Shown here in pieces: positions 9,600-19,147 of a stretch of DNA of 64,000 nucleotides; positions within the stretch are counted from its first letter, which is position 1; each line of letters opens with the position of its first letter. The position numbers and the translations under genes were made by a program. Below the pieces are notes generated by a model. The model did no database searches. It saw only the letters and a list, made by a program, of their open reading frames with translations, and was not told the origin of the DNA. This DNA comes from DASQEH01 sp963765725 (GTDB taxonomy: Bacteria > Actinomycetota > Actinomycetes > Propionibacteriales > Nocardioidaceae): contig CAVXXI010000003.1 of the NCBI GenBank assembly GCA_963765725.1, positions 1,488,001-1,552,000 on the forward strand, given 5' to 3'.

Positions 9600-9943
9600 C
9601 GACCGGGCGCAAATGTCGCGTCGACTGGGCGGGAATGTTGCGGCGGCGAGTGGGCGGGAATGTCGCTCGAGTGGGCGGGAATGTTGCGTCGAGTGGGCGG
9701 GAATGTTGCGTCGAGCGGTCGGGAAATGTCGTCGCCCCGGCACAGGTGCTCGATGTCTAAACGCCTCGCTCGGCTGCGGCCGTGCCGTTTTGCCCCGTTG
9801 ACGGTACCTGTGCCGGTCGTGGCCGCCCGCTCGGGCGAGCATTTGCGCCCGCTCAAAAACCTGTATTTGCGCCCGCTCGGGCGAACATTTGCACCCGCTC
9901 GAGCCTGCATTTGCGCCCGCTGGAGCCTGCATTTGCGCCCTCT
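9600..9943. repeat. 22-bp repeat locus B, two facing arms with palindromic centre
   Basis: Left arm 9600-9734: six units in the CGAG orientation (core GGGCGGGAATGTTGCG), the fourth and fifth identical. Right arm 9832-9943: five units in the opposite orientation (core CATTTGCGCCCGCT). The 97-bp centre carries an 11-bp perfect inverted repeat, CCGGCACAGGT at 9737-9747 and ACCTGTGCCGG at 9806-9816. The whole stretch 9576-9958 has no believable gene. It separates the small membrane protein from the 3' end of the MFS gene. Confidence 0.88.
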
Positions 9944-9958
9944 CGACGGAGGGGGGCG

Positions 9959-11191
9959 TCAGCTCAGCTGGTCCTCAAGCAGGTGCGGAGACGAGGCGCG
10001 TACGCCGCTGTACGCCAGCGGTACGACGAGCACCGTGAGCACCCAGATCGGGAGCGTCCACGAGCCGGTAAGCCCGAAGAGGGCTCCCATCATGAACGGG
10101 CCGACCGCACCGATGAGGTACCCCACGCTCTGGGAGAAGCCCGACAACGCGGCGGTACCGTCACTGGTCCGAGCGCGAAGCCCGATCAGCGTGAGGGTCA
10201 GCGGGAAGACGCCCGTCCCGATACCGATGAGCACCGCCCAGGCCCAGGCTCCGCCGACCGGCCAGGCGAGCAGGCCGAGGTAGCCGACCAGGTAGCACGC
10301 ACACAACCCGAGGACGTACGGAGTCTGGTTTGGGCGCCGCACTGCGAGTCCGGGCAGCACCAGCGCAAGCGGGATCCCGATCGCTGTGGCGACGCCGAGG
10401 AGCAGACCCGCGGTCTGAGCCGACAGTCCCGCGCCCCGGTACACCTCCGGCAGCCAGCCGAACACGGCGTACGCCTGCAGCGACTGCAGGCCGAAGAACA
10501 GCGCCAGCCACCAGGCGAGCGGCGCTGTCGCGACCTCACGGAAGGGGATTCCCCCGCTCACCGGCCCCTCCGGCCGGACGTCGTGACGCATCAGCCCCAG
10601 CCACGGCACCACCGCGACGGCGGCCAGCACACCCCACGACGCCAGGCCGCCCCGCCATGAGCCCGTGGCATCGGCGATCGGGACCGTCAGGAACGACGCA
10701 GCACTCAGCCCGGTTGCCATCGCCGTCGAGTAGATGGCCGTGTACCGGCCGATCCGGTGCGGGAAGTGCAGCTTGACGAGCGAGGGCAGCAAGACGTTGG
10801 CGGTCGCCACGCCGGCGAGTACAGGGATCGTGGCCGCGATGAACACGCCCGCGGAGCTCACCGTCGTCCGGTACACGAGCCCGACGGCGGTGATGGCCAG
10901 CGACACCAGCATCACCTTGTGCACGCCGATCGCCCGGGCGCACCACGGAGCAACCAGTCCGAAGGCGGCGAAGCACAGCACCGGCAGCGTCGTCAGCAAG
11001 CCCGCCGTCGTCGACCCCATGCTCAGCGACGCCTCGAGGTCCGAGAGCACCGGAGCAACGCTGACGGCAGCCGGCCTAAGGTTGACGGCCAGCACGACCA
11101 GGCCGACCGCGATGAAGACCTGATGGACACGTCGGCTGGGCACGGTGGGCCATTCTCCACTGCCCCGGTCGTCCGCTGTCGGGCGGTCCAT
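9959..11191 (-). CDS. MFS transporter, CynX/NimT type
   Basis: A 410-residue membrane protein with about twelve hydrophobic segments. It starts near residue 28 with VFIAVGLVVLAVNLRPAAVSVAPVL, the usual opening of the CynX/NimT branch of the major facilitator superfamily, which includes cyanate and 2-nitroimidazole transporters. Its substrate cannot be read from sequence. It is transcribed away from the TIGR03936 gene and ends beside repeat locus B. The ATG at 11191 gives a polar N-terminal extension of about 25 residues; a later start is possible. Confidence 0.88.
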   Translation of the reverse strand: MDRPTADDRGSGEWPTVPSRRVHQVFIAVGLVVLAVNLRPAAVSVAPVLSDLEASLSMGSTTAGLLTTLPVLCFAAFGLVAPWCARAIGVHKVMLVSLAITAVGLVYRTTVSSAGVFIAATIPVLAGVATANVLLPSLVKLHFPHRIGRYTAIYSTAMATGLSAASFLTVPIADATGSWRGGLASWGVLAAVAVVPWLGLMRHDVRPEGPVSGGIPFREVATAPLAWWLALFFGLQSLQAYAVFGWLPEVYRGAGLSAQTAGLLLGVATAIGIPLALVLPGLAVRRPNQTPYVLGLCACYLVGYLGLLAWPVGGAWAWAVLIGIGTGVFPLTLTLIGLRARTSDGTAALSGFSQSVGYLIGAVGPFMMGALFGLTGSWTLPIWVLTVLVVPLAYSGVRASSPHLLEDQLS

Positions 11192-11255
11192 CGTCCGGGA
11201 CGTCCGACATTAGGCGCACGACAGCCGTACACGGCCCACCGTCGGCGCGGCCGGT

Positions 11256-11261
11256 TATCGT
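11256..11261 (+). promoter_or_regulatory. -10 box TATCGT of a leaderless gene
   Basis: TATCGT ends 6 nt before the GTG of the TIGR03936 gene, so the transcript would begin at or next to the start codon. Confidence 0.5.
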
Positions 11262-11267
11262 CGGGAC

Positions 11268-12053
11268 GTGCCCGAGTCGCCCGTCCAGCAGCCGCCTCCC
11301 GTGCAGAAGCTGCGCATCCGGTACGCCAAGCGGGGCAGGCTCAGGTTCACCAGCCACCGTGACTTCGGGCGCGCGTTCGAGCGTGCCGTCCGGCGGGCGG
11401 GGCTGCCCATCGCGTACTCCTCGGGGTTCAGCCCCCACCCGCGCATCTCGTACGCGAACGCCTCACCGACGGGGGCGGCCAGCGAAGCCGAGTACCTGGA
11501 GATCGGCGTCACGAGGCCCTGCGACCCCGACGACGTCCGCACGGCGCTCGACGACGCGCTGCCGCCCGGCCTCGACATCCTCGACGTCGTCGTGGCGGGC
11601 AAAGGAGCCCTGTCCGACCGGCTGGAGGCGGGTCGGTGGCGGATCACCCTCACCGGCATCCCGGTCGCCCGGGCGCGGGACGCCGTCGGGCGTTTCCTCG
11701 CGAGGGACGCGATCGAGGTCACCCGGATGACCAAGGGCGGCCTGCGGACATTCGACTGCCGATCTGCCGTCGTGTCACTCTCAGTGCTCGCCAACACGGA
11801 CTCAGCCGACGAGTGTGCGATACTGGACGTGGTTGTCCGGCACGGTACGCCCGCCGTACGACCCGACGACATCCTCGCCGGTCTCCGTCAGGTGGCCGAC
11901 CTCGCCGCCTCGGTTCCGCCTTTGCAGAGCCGGATTGCGCAGGGTCCACTCGATCCGGAGACAGGCCACGTGGGTGACCCGTTCGGTGCAGATCGCGACG
12001 CAGCCCGAGAGGAGCTGCGACCGCTGACCGGCCGGCCGGATCTCCTGTCGTGA
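11268..12053 (+). CDS. TIGR03936 family radical SAM-associated protein (DUF2344)
   Basis: A 261-residue protein. After a short Pro/Gln lead the domain begins KLRIRYAKRGRLRFTSHRD and continues with IAYSSGFSPHPRISYANA, the signature of DUF2344. The family is paired with, or fused to, TIGR03960 radical SAM proteins and is thought to act with them; the reaction is not known to me. Here the partner gene is 2.3 kb upstream with an MFS gene, two small genes and repeat locus B between. The GTG start fits the leaderless spacing. Confidence 0.9.
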   Translation: MPESPVQQPPPVQKLRIRYAKRGRLRFTSHRDFGRAFERAVRRAGLPIAYSSGFSPHPRISYANASPTGAASEAEYLEIGVTRPCDPDDVRTALDDALPPGLDILDVVVAGKGALSDRLEAGRWRITLTGIPVARARDAVGRFLARDAIEVTRMTKGGLRTFDCRSAVVSLSVLANTDSADECAILDVVVRHGTPAVRPDDILAGLRQVADLAASVPPLQSRIAQGPLDPETGHVGDPFGADRDAAREELRPLTGRPDLLS

Positions 12054-12227
12054 CGTGCAGACGGAAGATGCCGCCGTCGCTTCGATGGACGCCCCGGTCC
12101 GCAGGACCGGATGCAGCCGAGAAGCGTGACCGCGAACTTATGGAGAAGCGGGTCTCAGCACGACCGCGCGCCACAACCGAATCGCCTCAGCGCGGCGCTT
12201 GCGCCCGGAGGCCTACGAGGAGCACAC

Positions 12228-15077
12228 ATGCTCGACGACGACAACACCACATCGACACCCGACAACATCGAACCGGCGACTCCGCCGCCGGGCCGCCGTC
12301 CTCGCCGTCGCGCGGCCAGCAGGCCGGCCGGACCGCCGGCGGCATCGGCCGCCACGCGTCCGCCGACCGCGCAGTCGGCACGAGAGGGTTCAGCGCCGAC
12401 GGGTCCGGCGGACCCGATGCCGACCATGGCCGCAGAGCCCACCCCCGCCGCAGCGGCCGACGCTGCTGACGGGCCATCGCCGCGGTCGGGACAGGCCGCC
12501 GCGGAGCCGTCGGCTGAGCCAGCCGATGCATCCGAAGCACCGGCCCGCCCGGTCCGGGCGAAGCGGTCACGCCGCAAGGCTGCCGCAGCCGAACCCCCCG
12601 CCGCTACCGCCGCCGACCCCCTCGATCTCGCAGCCGCTACCGACGCCGGCGGCACCGACAGCAGCGGATCTGGCGACACGCCGGTCGGGGACGTCCGTAC
12701 GGACGGCTCCGCCGACGTGCCTGTCGCGGACGTGCCTGACGACCGGCCGCCGTCGCGGCGCGGCCGACGCTCGGCACGGGCATCGGTACCGGAGCCAACC
12801 CCGGTAGCGTCGACCGACACCGCTACGCCCGACGCTGACGAGGCACTCGAGGGCGCCGTCGAGCTACGAGACGGCGCGCCGGGCCGTCGTACCGCTCCGG
12901 CGGCGGTCAACCCGGTCCCGCTTCTCTTCCAGCCACCCGACCCCGCTGCCCTCCCGCCGGATACTGCCGCCCGGTCAGGCGCAACGACCGGCCAAGACGA
13001 GCCCGACGGCGCCGAACGTCACAGCGATTCGACCGCCTCCGAGACCAGCGCCGACGCCGCCGGAAAAGACGACGCCGAAGGTGGCGGGCGTCGACGCCGA
13101 TCACGCGGCGGTCGCAAGCGCGGCGGAGGTAAGACCTCAGGCGATGCCGACACGGCCTCAGCCGACTCGGGCGAGAGCACCTCCGTGGAGGTCAGCCCGG
13201 CCGACTCGTCCAGCCCCGACTCCGACGCAGACAGCGGGCGCAACGGCGAGGAGGGCGCGTCGTCGCACCGCCGTCGTCGCCGCCGGCGCGGCGGGGAGGA
13301 CTCCGCCGACGGAGCAGACGACGCGACTCCGACGACCGTGCGGGTGCGCACGCCGCGCGCCAAGAAGGAGACGATCACCAGCGTCGAGGGCTCGACCCGC
13401 ATCGAGGCGAAGAAGCAGCGCCGCCGAGAGGGTCGCGAGGCCGGCCGCCGCCGTCCGCCGATCCTGAGCGAGTCGGAGTTCCTGGCCCGCCGCGAGTCTG
13501 TCGAGCGGGTGATGGCCATCCGGCAGCGCGCCGACATGACGCAGATCGGGGTGCTCGAGGACGGCGTCCTGGTCGAGCACTACGTCGCGCTCGACTCGCA
13601 GAGCTCGCTCATCGGCAACGTGTACATCGGCCGCGTCCAGAACGTGCTCCCGAGCATGGAGGCGGCGTTCATCGACATCGGCAAGGGTCGCAACGCGGTC
13701 CTGTACGCCGGCGAGGTCAACTGGGACGTGCTCGGCGGCACCAACCAGCCCCGGCGCATCGAGAACGCGCTGAAGCCGGGACAGACCGTCCTCGTCCAGG
13801 TGAGCAAGGACCCGGTCGGCCACAAGGGCGCGCGGCTCACGAGCCAGATCACCCTGCCCGGCCGCTACCTCGTGTACGTGCCTGCGGGCGGGACGAGCGG
13901 CATCAGCCGCAAGCTCGCCGACACCGAGCGCAACCGCTTGAAGACACTGATCTCCGACATCGTCCCCGACGGGGCCGGTGTCATCATCCGTACCGCCGCC
14001 GAGGGCGCCAGCGAGGAGGAGCTGACGCGCGACGTCACGCGGCTCACCGCCCGCTGGGAGGACATCGAGAAGAAGGTCAAGGCCGGGCAGGCTCCGGCGC
14101 TCGTCTACGGGGAGCCCGACACCACCATCCGGGTCGTGCGCGATCTCTTCACGGAGGACTTCACCAAGCTGGTCATCTCCGGTGACGACGCCTGGGACAT
14201 GGTCAACGCGTATGTCCAGCATGTCGCGCCGGACCTGATGGACCGGATCGAGCGCTTCGAGGGCGACGGCGACATCTTCTCCGAGCTGCGCATCGACGAG
14301 CAGATCGCCAAGGCGCTGGAGCGCAAGGTGTGGCTCCCGTCCGGAGGCTCGCTGGTCATCGACCGTACCGAGGCCATGACTGTCGTCGACGTCAACACCG
14401 GCAAGTTCACCGGCTCGGGCGGCAACCTCGAGCAGACCGTCACCAAGAACAACCTCGAGGCGGCGGAGGAGATCGTCCGCCAGCTGAGGCTCCGCGACAT
14501 CGGTGGCATCATCGTGATCGACTTCATCGACATGGTGCTGGAGGACAACCGCGATCTCGTGCTGCGCCGGCTCGTCGAGTGCCTCGGACGGGACCGTACC
14601 CGCCACCAGGTCGCCGAGGTCACCTCGCTGGGGCTGGTACAGATGACGCGCAAGCGGATCAGTACGGGCCTGATCGAGGCGTTCAGCCACCCATGTGAGG
14701 TCTGCCAGGGCAGAGGTGTCGTCATCGAGCAGGAGCCGGTCGTCAGTCACAAGTCCGAGGAGTCGCAGCGGTCCTCGTCGAGCTCGGCCGCAAGCAGCTC
14801 GTCGCGGGGCTCGAAGCGTTCGAGCAACCGACGTCGGGGCGGCAAGTCCAGCGGTGGCGACGACGACGCCGCCCAGCCGGCGGCCGCTGAGTCGGTGGAG
14901 GTCGCACCCGCAGCGGCCGAGCCGGCCCAGCCGGCCGACACGCCGGCACCTCCGGCCGCGGCTGATCGTGCCGGACCAGCCGACTCCTCCGCTGCGACGC
15001 CCGACCGAAACGGAGCTGACGGCTCTCCGGGTGCCGATGCAGCAGCTGTTTTGACCGACGTGACGGTCGGTCCGTAG
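12228..15077 (+). CDS. rne: Ribonuclease E/G
   Basis: A 949-residue endoribonuclease for rRNA maturation and mRNA decay. The first 400 residues are Ala/Pro/Asp-rich, low in order, with basic patches (RRRRSRGGRKRGGG). The catalytic core follows: S1 domain (QSSLIGNVYIGRVQNVLPSMEAAFIDIG), the DNase-I-like region with VVDVNTGKF and IIVIDFIDM, and the zinc-link cysteines CEVCQG. The C-terminus is again disordered and Ser/Ala-rich. The ATG at 12228 follows GAGGAG; the frame is open upstream to about 12111 without family support. Confidence 0.95.
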   Translation: MLDDDNTTSTPDNIEPATPPPGRRPRRRAASRPAGPPAASAATRPPTAQSAREGSAPTGPADPMPTMAAEPTPAAAADAADGPSPRSGQAAAEPSAEPADASEAPARPVRAKRSRRKAAAAEPPAATAADPLDLAAATDAGGTDSSGSGDTPVGDVRTDGSADVPVADVPDDRPPSRRGRRSARASVPEPTPVASTDTATPDADEALEGAVELRDGAPGRRTAPAAVNPVPLLFQPPDPAALPPDTAARSGATTGQDEPDGAERHSDSTASETSADAAGKDDAEGGGRRRRSRGGRKRGGGKTSGDADTASADSGESTSVEVSPADSSSPDSDADSGRNGEEGASSHRRRRRRRGGEDSADGADDATPTTVRVRTPRAKKETITSVEGSTRIEAKKQRRREGREAGRRRPPILSESEFLARRESVERVMAIRQRADMTQIGVLEDGVLVEHYVALDSQSSLIGNVYIGRVQNVLPSMEAAFIDIGKGRNAVLYAGEVNWDVLGGTNQPRRIENALKPGQTVLVQVSKDPVGHKGARLTSQITLPGRYLVYVPAGGTSGISRKLADTERNRLKTLISDIVPDGAGVIIRTAAEGASEEELTRDVTRLTARWEDIEKKVKAGQAPALVYGEPDTTIRVVRDLFTEDFTKLVISGDDAWDMVNAYVQHVAPDLMDRIERFEGDGDIFSELRIDEQIAKALERKVWLPSGGSLVIDRTEAMTVVDVNTGKFTGSGGNLEQTVTKNNLEAAEEIVRQLRLRDIGGIIVIDFIDMVLEDNRDLVLRRLVECLGRDRTRHQVAEVTSLGLVQMTRKRISTGLIEAFSHPCEVCQGRGVVIEQEPVVSHKSEESQRSSSSSAASSSSRGSKRSSNRRRGGKSSGGDDDAAQPAAAESVEVAPAAAEPAQPADTPAPPAAADRAGPADSSAATPDRNGADGSPGADAAAVLTDVTVGP

Positions 15078-15080
15078 ACT
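15051..15080 (+). promoter_or_regulatory. Candidate promoter for rplU-rpmA
   Basis: TTGACC (15051-15056) and TAGACT (15075-15080) are separated by 18 bp. The -10 box overlaps the rne stop codon, which would let the ribosomal protein genes be transcribed independently of rne, with a leader of about 105 nt. Confidence 0.55.
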
Positions 15081-15193
15081 GGACAGTCGGCGTGCAGACA
15101 ATGCCCGCCATCCCCGGCTCGTACGGCGCCAGGATGGCCAGGGCACCGGAATTCGGCACGTAGTCAGGTACCTACCAGGAGAGTGAGTCCGCG

Positions 15194-15505
15194 GTGTACG
15201 CGATCGTGCGCAGTGGCGGCGGCCAGCAGAAGGTCGCGGTCGGCGACGTCATAGAGATCGACCAGCTCGGTCCGCAGCCCGGCGACAGCATCTCGCTGCC
15301 GGTCGTGCTCGTCGTCGACGGCGCCACGGTCACCACCGACGCCGACGCGCTCGCCAAGGTCGACGTTCAGGCCGAGGTCGTCGGACCGAGCAAGGGTCCG
15401 AAGATCCACATCATGAAGTTCAAGAACAAGACGGGCTACCGCAGACGACAGGGCCACCGTCAGCACTACACGCAGGTCAAAGTGACCGCGATCACCACGA
15501 ACTGA
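15194..15505 (+). CDS. rplU: 50S ribosomal protein L21
   Basis: A 103-residue protein, the usual L21 length, starting MYAIVRSGGGQQKVAVGDVI from a GTG. The C-terminal basic KNKTGYRRRQGHRQHYTQVKV segment contacts 23S rRNA in the family. A GGAGAG ribosome site lies upstream. It is followed 15 nt later by rpmA, then obg, the standard bacterial order. Confidence 0.97.
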   Translation: MYAIVRSGGGQQKVAVGDVIEIDQLGPQPGDSISLPVVLVVDGATVTTDADALAKVDVQAEVVGPSKGPKIHIMKFKNKTGYRRRQGHRQHYTQVKVTAITTN

Positions 15506-15520
15506 TCCGAGGACGAGGTC

Positions 15521-15778
15521 ATGGCACACAAGAAGGGCGGCGGCTCCTCACACAACGGCCGCGACAGCAACGCACAGCGACTCGGGGTCAAGCGGTACGG
15601 CGGACAGCTCGTCAATGCCGGCGAGATCATCGTGCGCCAGCGCGGCACACACTTCCACCCCGGCACGAACGTCGGCCGCGGTGGCGACGACACGCTGTTC
15701 GCGCTCGTCGCCGGGAACGTCGAGTTCGGCACCAGCCGGGGCCGTCGGGTCATCAACATCGTCCCGACAGCTGCCTGA
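15521..15778 (+). CDS. rpmA: 50S ribosomal protein L27
   Basis: An 85-residue protein reading MAHKKGGGSSHNGRDSNAQR, then LGVKRYGGQLVNAGEIIVRQRGT, a near-textbook L27. The N-terminal tail reaches the peptidyl-transferase centre of the 50S subunit. It lacks the N-terminal extension cleaved by Prp in Firmicutes. Co-transcribed with rplU; obg starts 131 nt later, with nothing recognisable in the gap. Confidence 0.97.
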   Translation: MAHKKGGGSSHNGRDSNAQRLGVKRYGGQLVNAGEIIVRQRGTHFHPGTNVGRGGDDTLFALVAGNVEFGTSRGRRVINIVPTAA

Positions 15779-15909
15779 CGGGCACCACAGCAGTACACCG
15801 GGGGCAAGCCGGCCACGCTTCGCGGCTCCCGCGTGAAGATCCGACGCATGAGCGCAGGTACGCCTGCGCGGTCGGATCCACCCGGTGAGGAGCCCGAGGA
15901 GGTGGCCTG

Positions 15910-17271
15910 ATGGCGGTGCCGACATTCGTTGACCGCGTGGTCCTGCACGTCGCCGGCGGCAAGGGTGGGAACGGCGTCGCGTCCGTCCACCGGGAGAAGT
16001 TCAAGCCGCTCGGCGGGCCGGACGGTGGCAACGGCGGGAACGGCGGCGACGTCGTGCTGCGAGTCGACCCCGACGTGACGACGCTCGTCGACTACCACCA
16101 CGAGTCGTCACGCCGGGCGACCAACGGCAGACCGGGTCAGGGCGACCACCGCTCGGGTGCCAACGGCGAGTCCCTCGTACTGCCCGTGCCCGACGGCACC
16201 ATCGTCTCGACGCCGCAGGGCGAGGTCCTCGCCGACCTCGTCGGGGCGGGTGCCGAGATGATCGTCGCCGCCGGCGGCCGCGGGGACTGGGTAACGCTGC
16301 CCTGGCGAGCAAGGCCAGGAAGGCGCCCGGGTTTCGCTCTGCTCGGCGAGACAGGTGACGAGCGGACCGTCGTACTCGAGCTCAAGGTCGTCGCCGACGT
16401 GGGGCTCGTCGGCTTTCCCAGCGCCGGGAAGTCGAGCCTGGTGGCGGCCGTGTCGCGGGCCCGCCCGAAGATCGCCGACTACCCGTTCACCACCCTCGTG
16501 CCCAGCCTTGGCGTCGTGACCGCGGGAGACACCACGTACACCGTCGCCGACGTGCCGGGGCTGATCGAGGGCGCCAGCTCTGGTCGCGGCCTCGGGCACG
16601 ACTTCCTTCGCCACATCGAGCGCTGTGCGGCGCTTTGCCACGTCATCGACTGCGCGACGATCGAGCCCGGCCGCGACCCGGTGAGCGACCTCGAGGTGCT
16701 CGAGCGCGAGCTGGCGTCGTACGGCGGGCTCTCCGACCGTCCGCGACTCGTCGCTCTGAACAAGATCGACGTACCGGACGCGCGTGACCTCGCCGACATG
16801 GTTGCCCCGGAGCTGCGGGAACGCGGGTACTCCGTGTACCCGATCTCTGCCGCCACCCGCGAGGGCTTGCGGGAGCTGACGTACGCGATGGCCACGATCG
16901 TCGAGGCCGCCCGCAAGGCATCGGCCGAGGAGGTCCCGATCCGGATCGTGCTGCGGCCGCGGGGCGGCGCCGACGACGACTTCGTGATCGAGAACGTCGA
17001 CGGTGCCTGGCACGTACGCGGCAAGAAGCCGCAGCGGTGGATCCGGCAGACCGACTTCAGCAATGACGAGGCTGTCGGTTACCTCGCCGACCGGCTCAAC
17101 CGGCTCGGAGTGGAGGAGCGGCTCACCGCGCTCGGGGCGCAGATCGGCGACGACGTGGTGATCGGCGACGACGACAACGCCGTGGTGTTCGAGTTCGACC
17201 CGCAGGTGCAGGCGGGCGCGGAGACCTTGCTCGGCCGTCGCGGACGGGACCTGCGGCTCGAGGGTCGATGA
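15910..17271 (+). CDS. obg: GTPase Obg/CgtA, with two compensating indels
   Basis: A 453-residue GTPase needed for late 50S assembly. The glycine-rich Obg domain (GGKGGNGVASVHREKF) is N-terminal, the G domain has GFPSAGKSSL, DVPGLIEG and NKID, and a C-terminal OCT domain follows. Residues about 125-140 read as an unrelated stretch (DWVTLPWRARPGRRP). Shifting frame there restores GLGNAALASKARKAPGF, so one base seems missing near 16281 and one extra near 16331. The rest of the frame is intact. proB starts in a 4-nt overlap. Confidence 0.93.
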   Translation: MAVPTFVDRVVLHVAGGKGGNGVASVHREKFKPLGGPDGGNGGNGGDVVLRVDPDVTTLVDYHHESSRRATNGRPGQGDHRSGANGESLVLPVPDGTIVSTPQGEVLADLVGAGAEMIVAAGGRGDWVTLPWRARPGRRPGFALLGETGDERTVVLELKVVADVGLVGFPSAGKSSLVAAVSRARPKIADYPFTTLVPSLGVVTAGDTTYTVADVPGLIEGASSGRGLGHDFLRHIERCAALCHVIDCATIEPGRDPVSDLEVLERELASYGGLSDRPRLVALNKIDVPDARDLADMVAPELRERGYSVYPISAATREGLRELTYAMATIVEAARKASAEEVPIRIVLRPRGGADDDFVIENVDGAWHVRGKKPQRWIRQTDFSNDEAVGYLADRLNRLGVEERLTALGAQIGDDVVIGDDDNAVVFEFDPQVQAGAETLLGRRGRDLRLEGR

Positions 17272-18387
17272 CCTTCTCCGGTACGGAGGCGCTCGCCTCG
17301 GCGAAACGCCTGGTGGTGAAGGTCGGGTCGTCGTCGCTGACGACGGCCGGCGGCGGGATCGACGACGCGCGGCTGCGCGCGCTCGTCGACGAGCTCGCCG
17401 CGGCCCGCCACCGTGGCGTCGAGATCGTCCTGGTGTCGTCCGGCGCCATCGCCGCCGGCCTCGCGCCGCTCGGCCTCAAGCAGCGGCCGCGCGACCTCGC
17501 GCGCCAGCAGGCGGCCGCCAGCGTCGGTCAAGGCCTGTTGATCCATCGCTACACCGACGCGTTCGCCGTGCACGACGTACGCGTCGGCCAGGTGCTCCTC
17601 ACGGTCGACGACGTGACCCGGCGCGGTCATTACCGCAACGCCTACCGGACGTTCGCGAAGCTGCTCGAGCTCGGTGTCACGCCGATCGTCAACGAGAACG
17701 ACACCGTCGCGACGACGGAGATCCGCTTCGGCGACAACGACAGGCTCGCGGCGCTGGTGTCCCACCTCGTGCACGCCGACGCCCTGGTCCTGCTGTCCGA
17801 CGTGGACGGCGTGTACGACCGGGACCCTCGCCGAGCCGGGGCGACCCGGATCGGGGTGGTCCAGGGCAGCGATGCCTCCGCCGGTATCGAGGTATCGGCA
17901 GCCGGCGGGCTCGGTACCGGTGGCATGGCGACCAAGCTCGAGGCGGCGCGGATAGCCGCCGGGGCGGGGATTCCCGCTCTTGGTGGCACGGGCGGAAGAG
18001 ATTGGCGCCGTCCTCGCCGGGAAGTCGGTCGGGACCTGGTTCGCCCCGACGGGCAAGCGGCGAGCAACCCGGTTGCTCTGGCTGGCTCACGCGACGCAGT
18101 CGCAGGGCCAGCTGGTGCTCGACGCCGGCGCTGTCACGGCTGTCACCACCCGCGGGACCTCACTCCTCCCAGCGGGCGTGGTCGCCGTACACGGGACCTT
18201 CCATGCCGGCGAGCCCGTCGACCTGGTCGACGAGGCGGGAGTGGCGATCGCGCGAGGCCTCGTCAACTACGACGCCGACGAGGTGCCTGCTCTGCTGGGG
18301 CGCCGGACCCGTGACCTGGGCGCCGAGCGCGGCGACTCCTACGAGCGCGAGCTGGTCCACCGCGACGACCTCGTGCTGCTGACCTGA
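17268..18387 (+). CDS. proB: Glutamate 5-kinase (frame broken once)
   Basis: First enzyme of proline synthesis, phosphorylating glutamate for ProA. The kinase domain is clear: VVKVGSSSLT at the start, VSSGAIAAGL, NENDTV and the uridylate-kinase-like SDVDGVYDRDPR. Near 17980 the reading moves by one base (an extra T) and continues in another frame as VARAEEIGAVLAGKSVGTWF to the C-terminal PUA domain, which ends with GDSYERELVHRDDLVLLT. The corrected protein is about 372 residues, normal for ProB with PUA. Start overlaps the obg stop. Confidence 0.9.
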
Positions 18388-18502
18388 CCCGTGACGGCTC
18401 GGTCACGGCTCGGTCAAGGCTCTGCATTCCGCAGTTTGTCACCCCGCCCGGCGACGATGCCCCACACTGGACGTCGGCGACCCCCTGAGCAGGAGCTTCT
18501 TC

Positions 18503-18850
18503 GTGCAGCACGTACCACGTCTTTGGCATATCACCGTAACGGTGGGCGGCGACCCGCACCCTCTGGGTGACACGCACGCAGCGCTCAGCCGGCTGCAGGC
18601 GGAGCGGCCGTTCCTGGACTCGCTGCGCTACGACGAGCACCGCGCCGAGCTGTCGTACTGGGAGGAAGGGGCGACGATGGTCGACGCCGCGTCGCTGGCC
18701 CTGCGGCTGTGGAACGAGCACCGGGAGTCCGCAAAGCTGCCCGAATGGAGCGTGGTCGGCTTGGAGGTGCTCGAACGTGACGTGTACTCCGCGCGTCAGC
18801 TCGCCGCCGGAGTCCTGTCGGCCGTCGACTCCGCTCCCCGCCGCTTCTGA
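18503..18850 (+). CDS. Hypothetical protein, 115 aa
   Basis: GTG start after a GAGCAGGAGC ribosome site. The sequence runs MQHVPRLWHITVTVGGDP, then LSRLQAERPFLDSLRYDE and a Leu/Glu-rich C-terminus; it looks like a small soluble alpha-beta protein. No domain is recognised. The reading frame has normal codon use for the region and, unlike its neighbours, no sign of an indel. It sits between proB and proA, just left of repeat locus C. Confidence 0.7.
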   Translation: MQHVPRLWHITVTVGGDPHPLGDTHAALSRLQAERPFLDSLRYDEHRAELSYWEEGATMVDAASLALRLWNEHRESAKLPEWSVVGLEVLERDVYSARQLAAGVLSAVDSAPRRF

Positions 18851-18858
18851 CCCCTCGC

Positions 18859-19108
18859 CGAGAGGTCACAAATGTCCGGCCGAGAGGTCACGAATGTCCG
18901 GTCGAGCGGGCGCGAATGTCCGGTTGGCTGGGCGCGAACGGCTGCTCGCTGAGGCCAGCCGGCGACCGCGCCGCAGCGTGCCTGCGCTGCCGGCCGCTCG
19001 CGTACGCATCTTCGCTCGTTCGCATGAACATCTCCGCCCGCTCGACCAAGCATTCTCGCCCGCTCGACCGAGGATTTGCGCCTGCTCGACCGAGCATTTG
19101 CGCCCGCT
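18859..19108. repeat. 22-bp repeat locus C, two facing arms, mixed unit types
   Basis: Left arm 18859-18946 has four CGAG-orientation units. The first two carry GAGAGGTCAC in place of GAGCGGGCGC and so link the two unit types seen elsewhere (compare locus F). Right arm 19021-19108 has four units in the opposite orientation (starts at 19021, 19043, 19065, 19087). The 74-bp centre is GC-rich, with a small CGCAG/CTGCG hairpin. No gene fits in 18851-19147. Confidence 0.85.
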
Positions 19109-19135
19109 CGGCGGGGAGGACAGGAGGGAACGCCG

Positions 19136-19141
19136 TAGGCT
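19136..19141 (+). promoter_or_regulatory. -10 box TAGGCT of leaderless proA
   Basis: TAGGCT ends 6 nt before the proA ATG at 19148, giving a transcript that begins at the start codon. Confidence 0.6.
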
Positions 19142-19147
19142 GAAGGC

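Noticed and set aside
9401..9932. Open frames through repeat locus B on both strands
   Set aside because: Their protein sequence is only the translated repeat (for example RPLGRTFAPA); the repeat explains the open frames. Only the 45-residue segment with a membrane helix was kept.
13158..15146. 662-codon open frame opposite RNase E/G
   Set aside because: It is a high-GC shadow of rne with no family features; the plus strand has full RNase E/G motifs.
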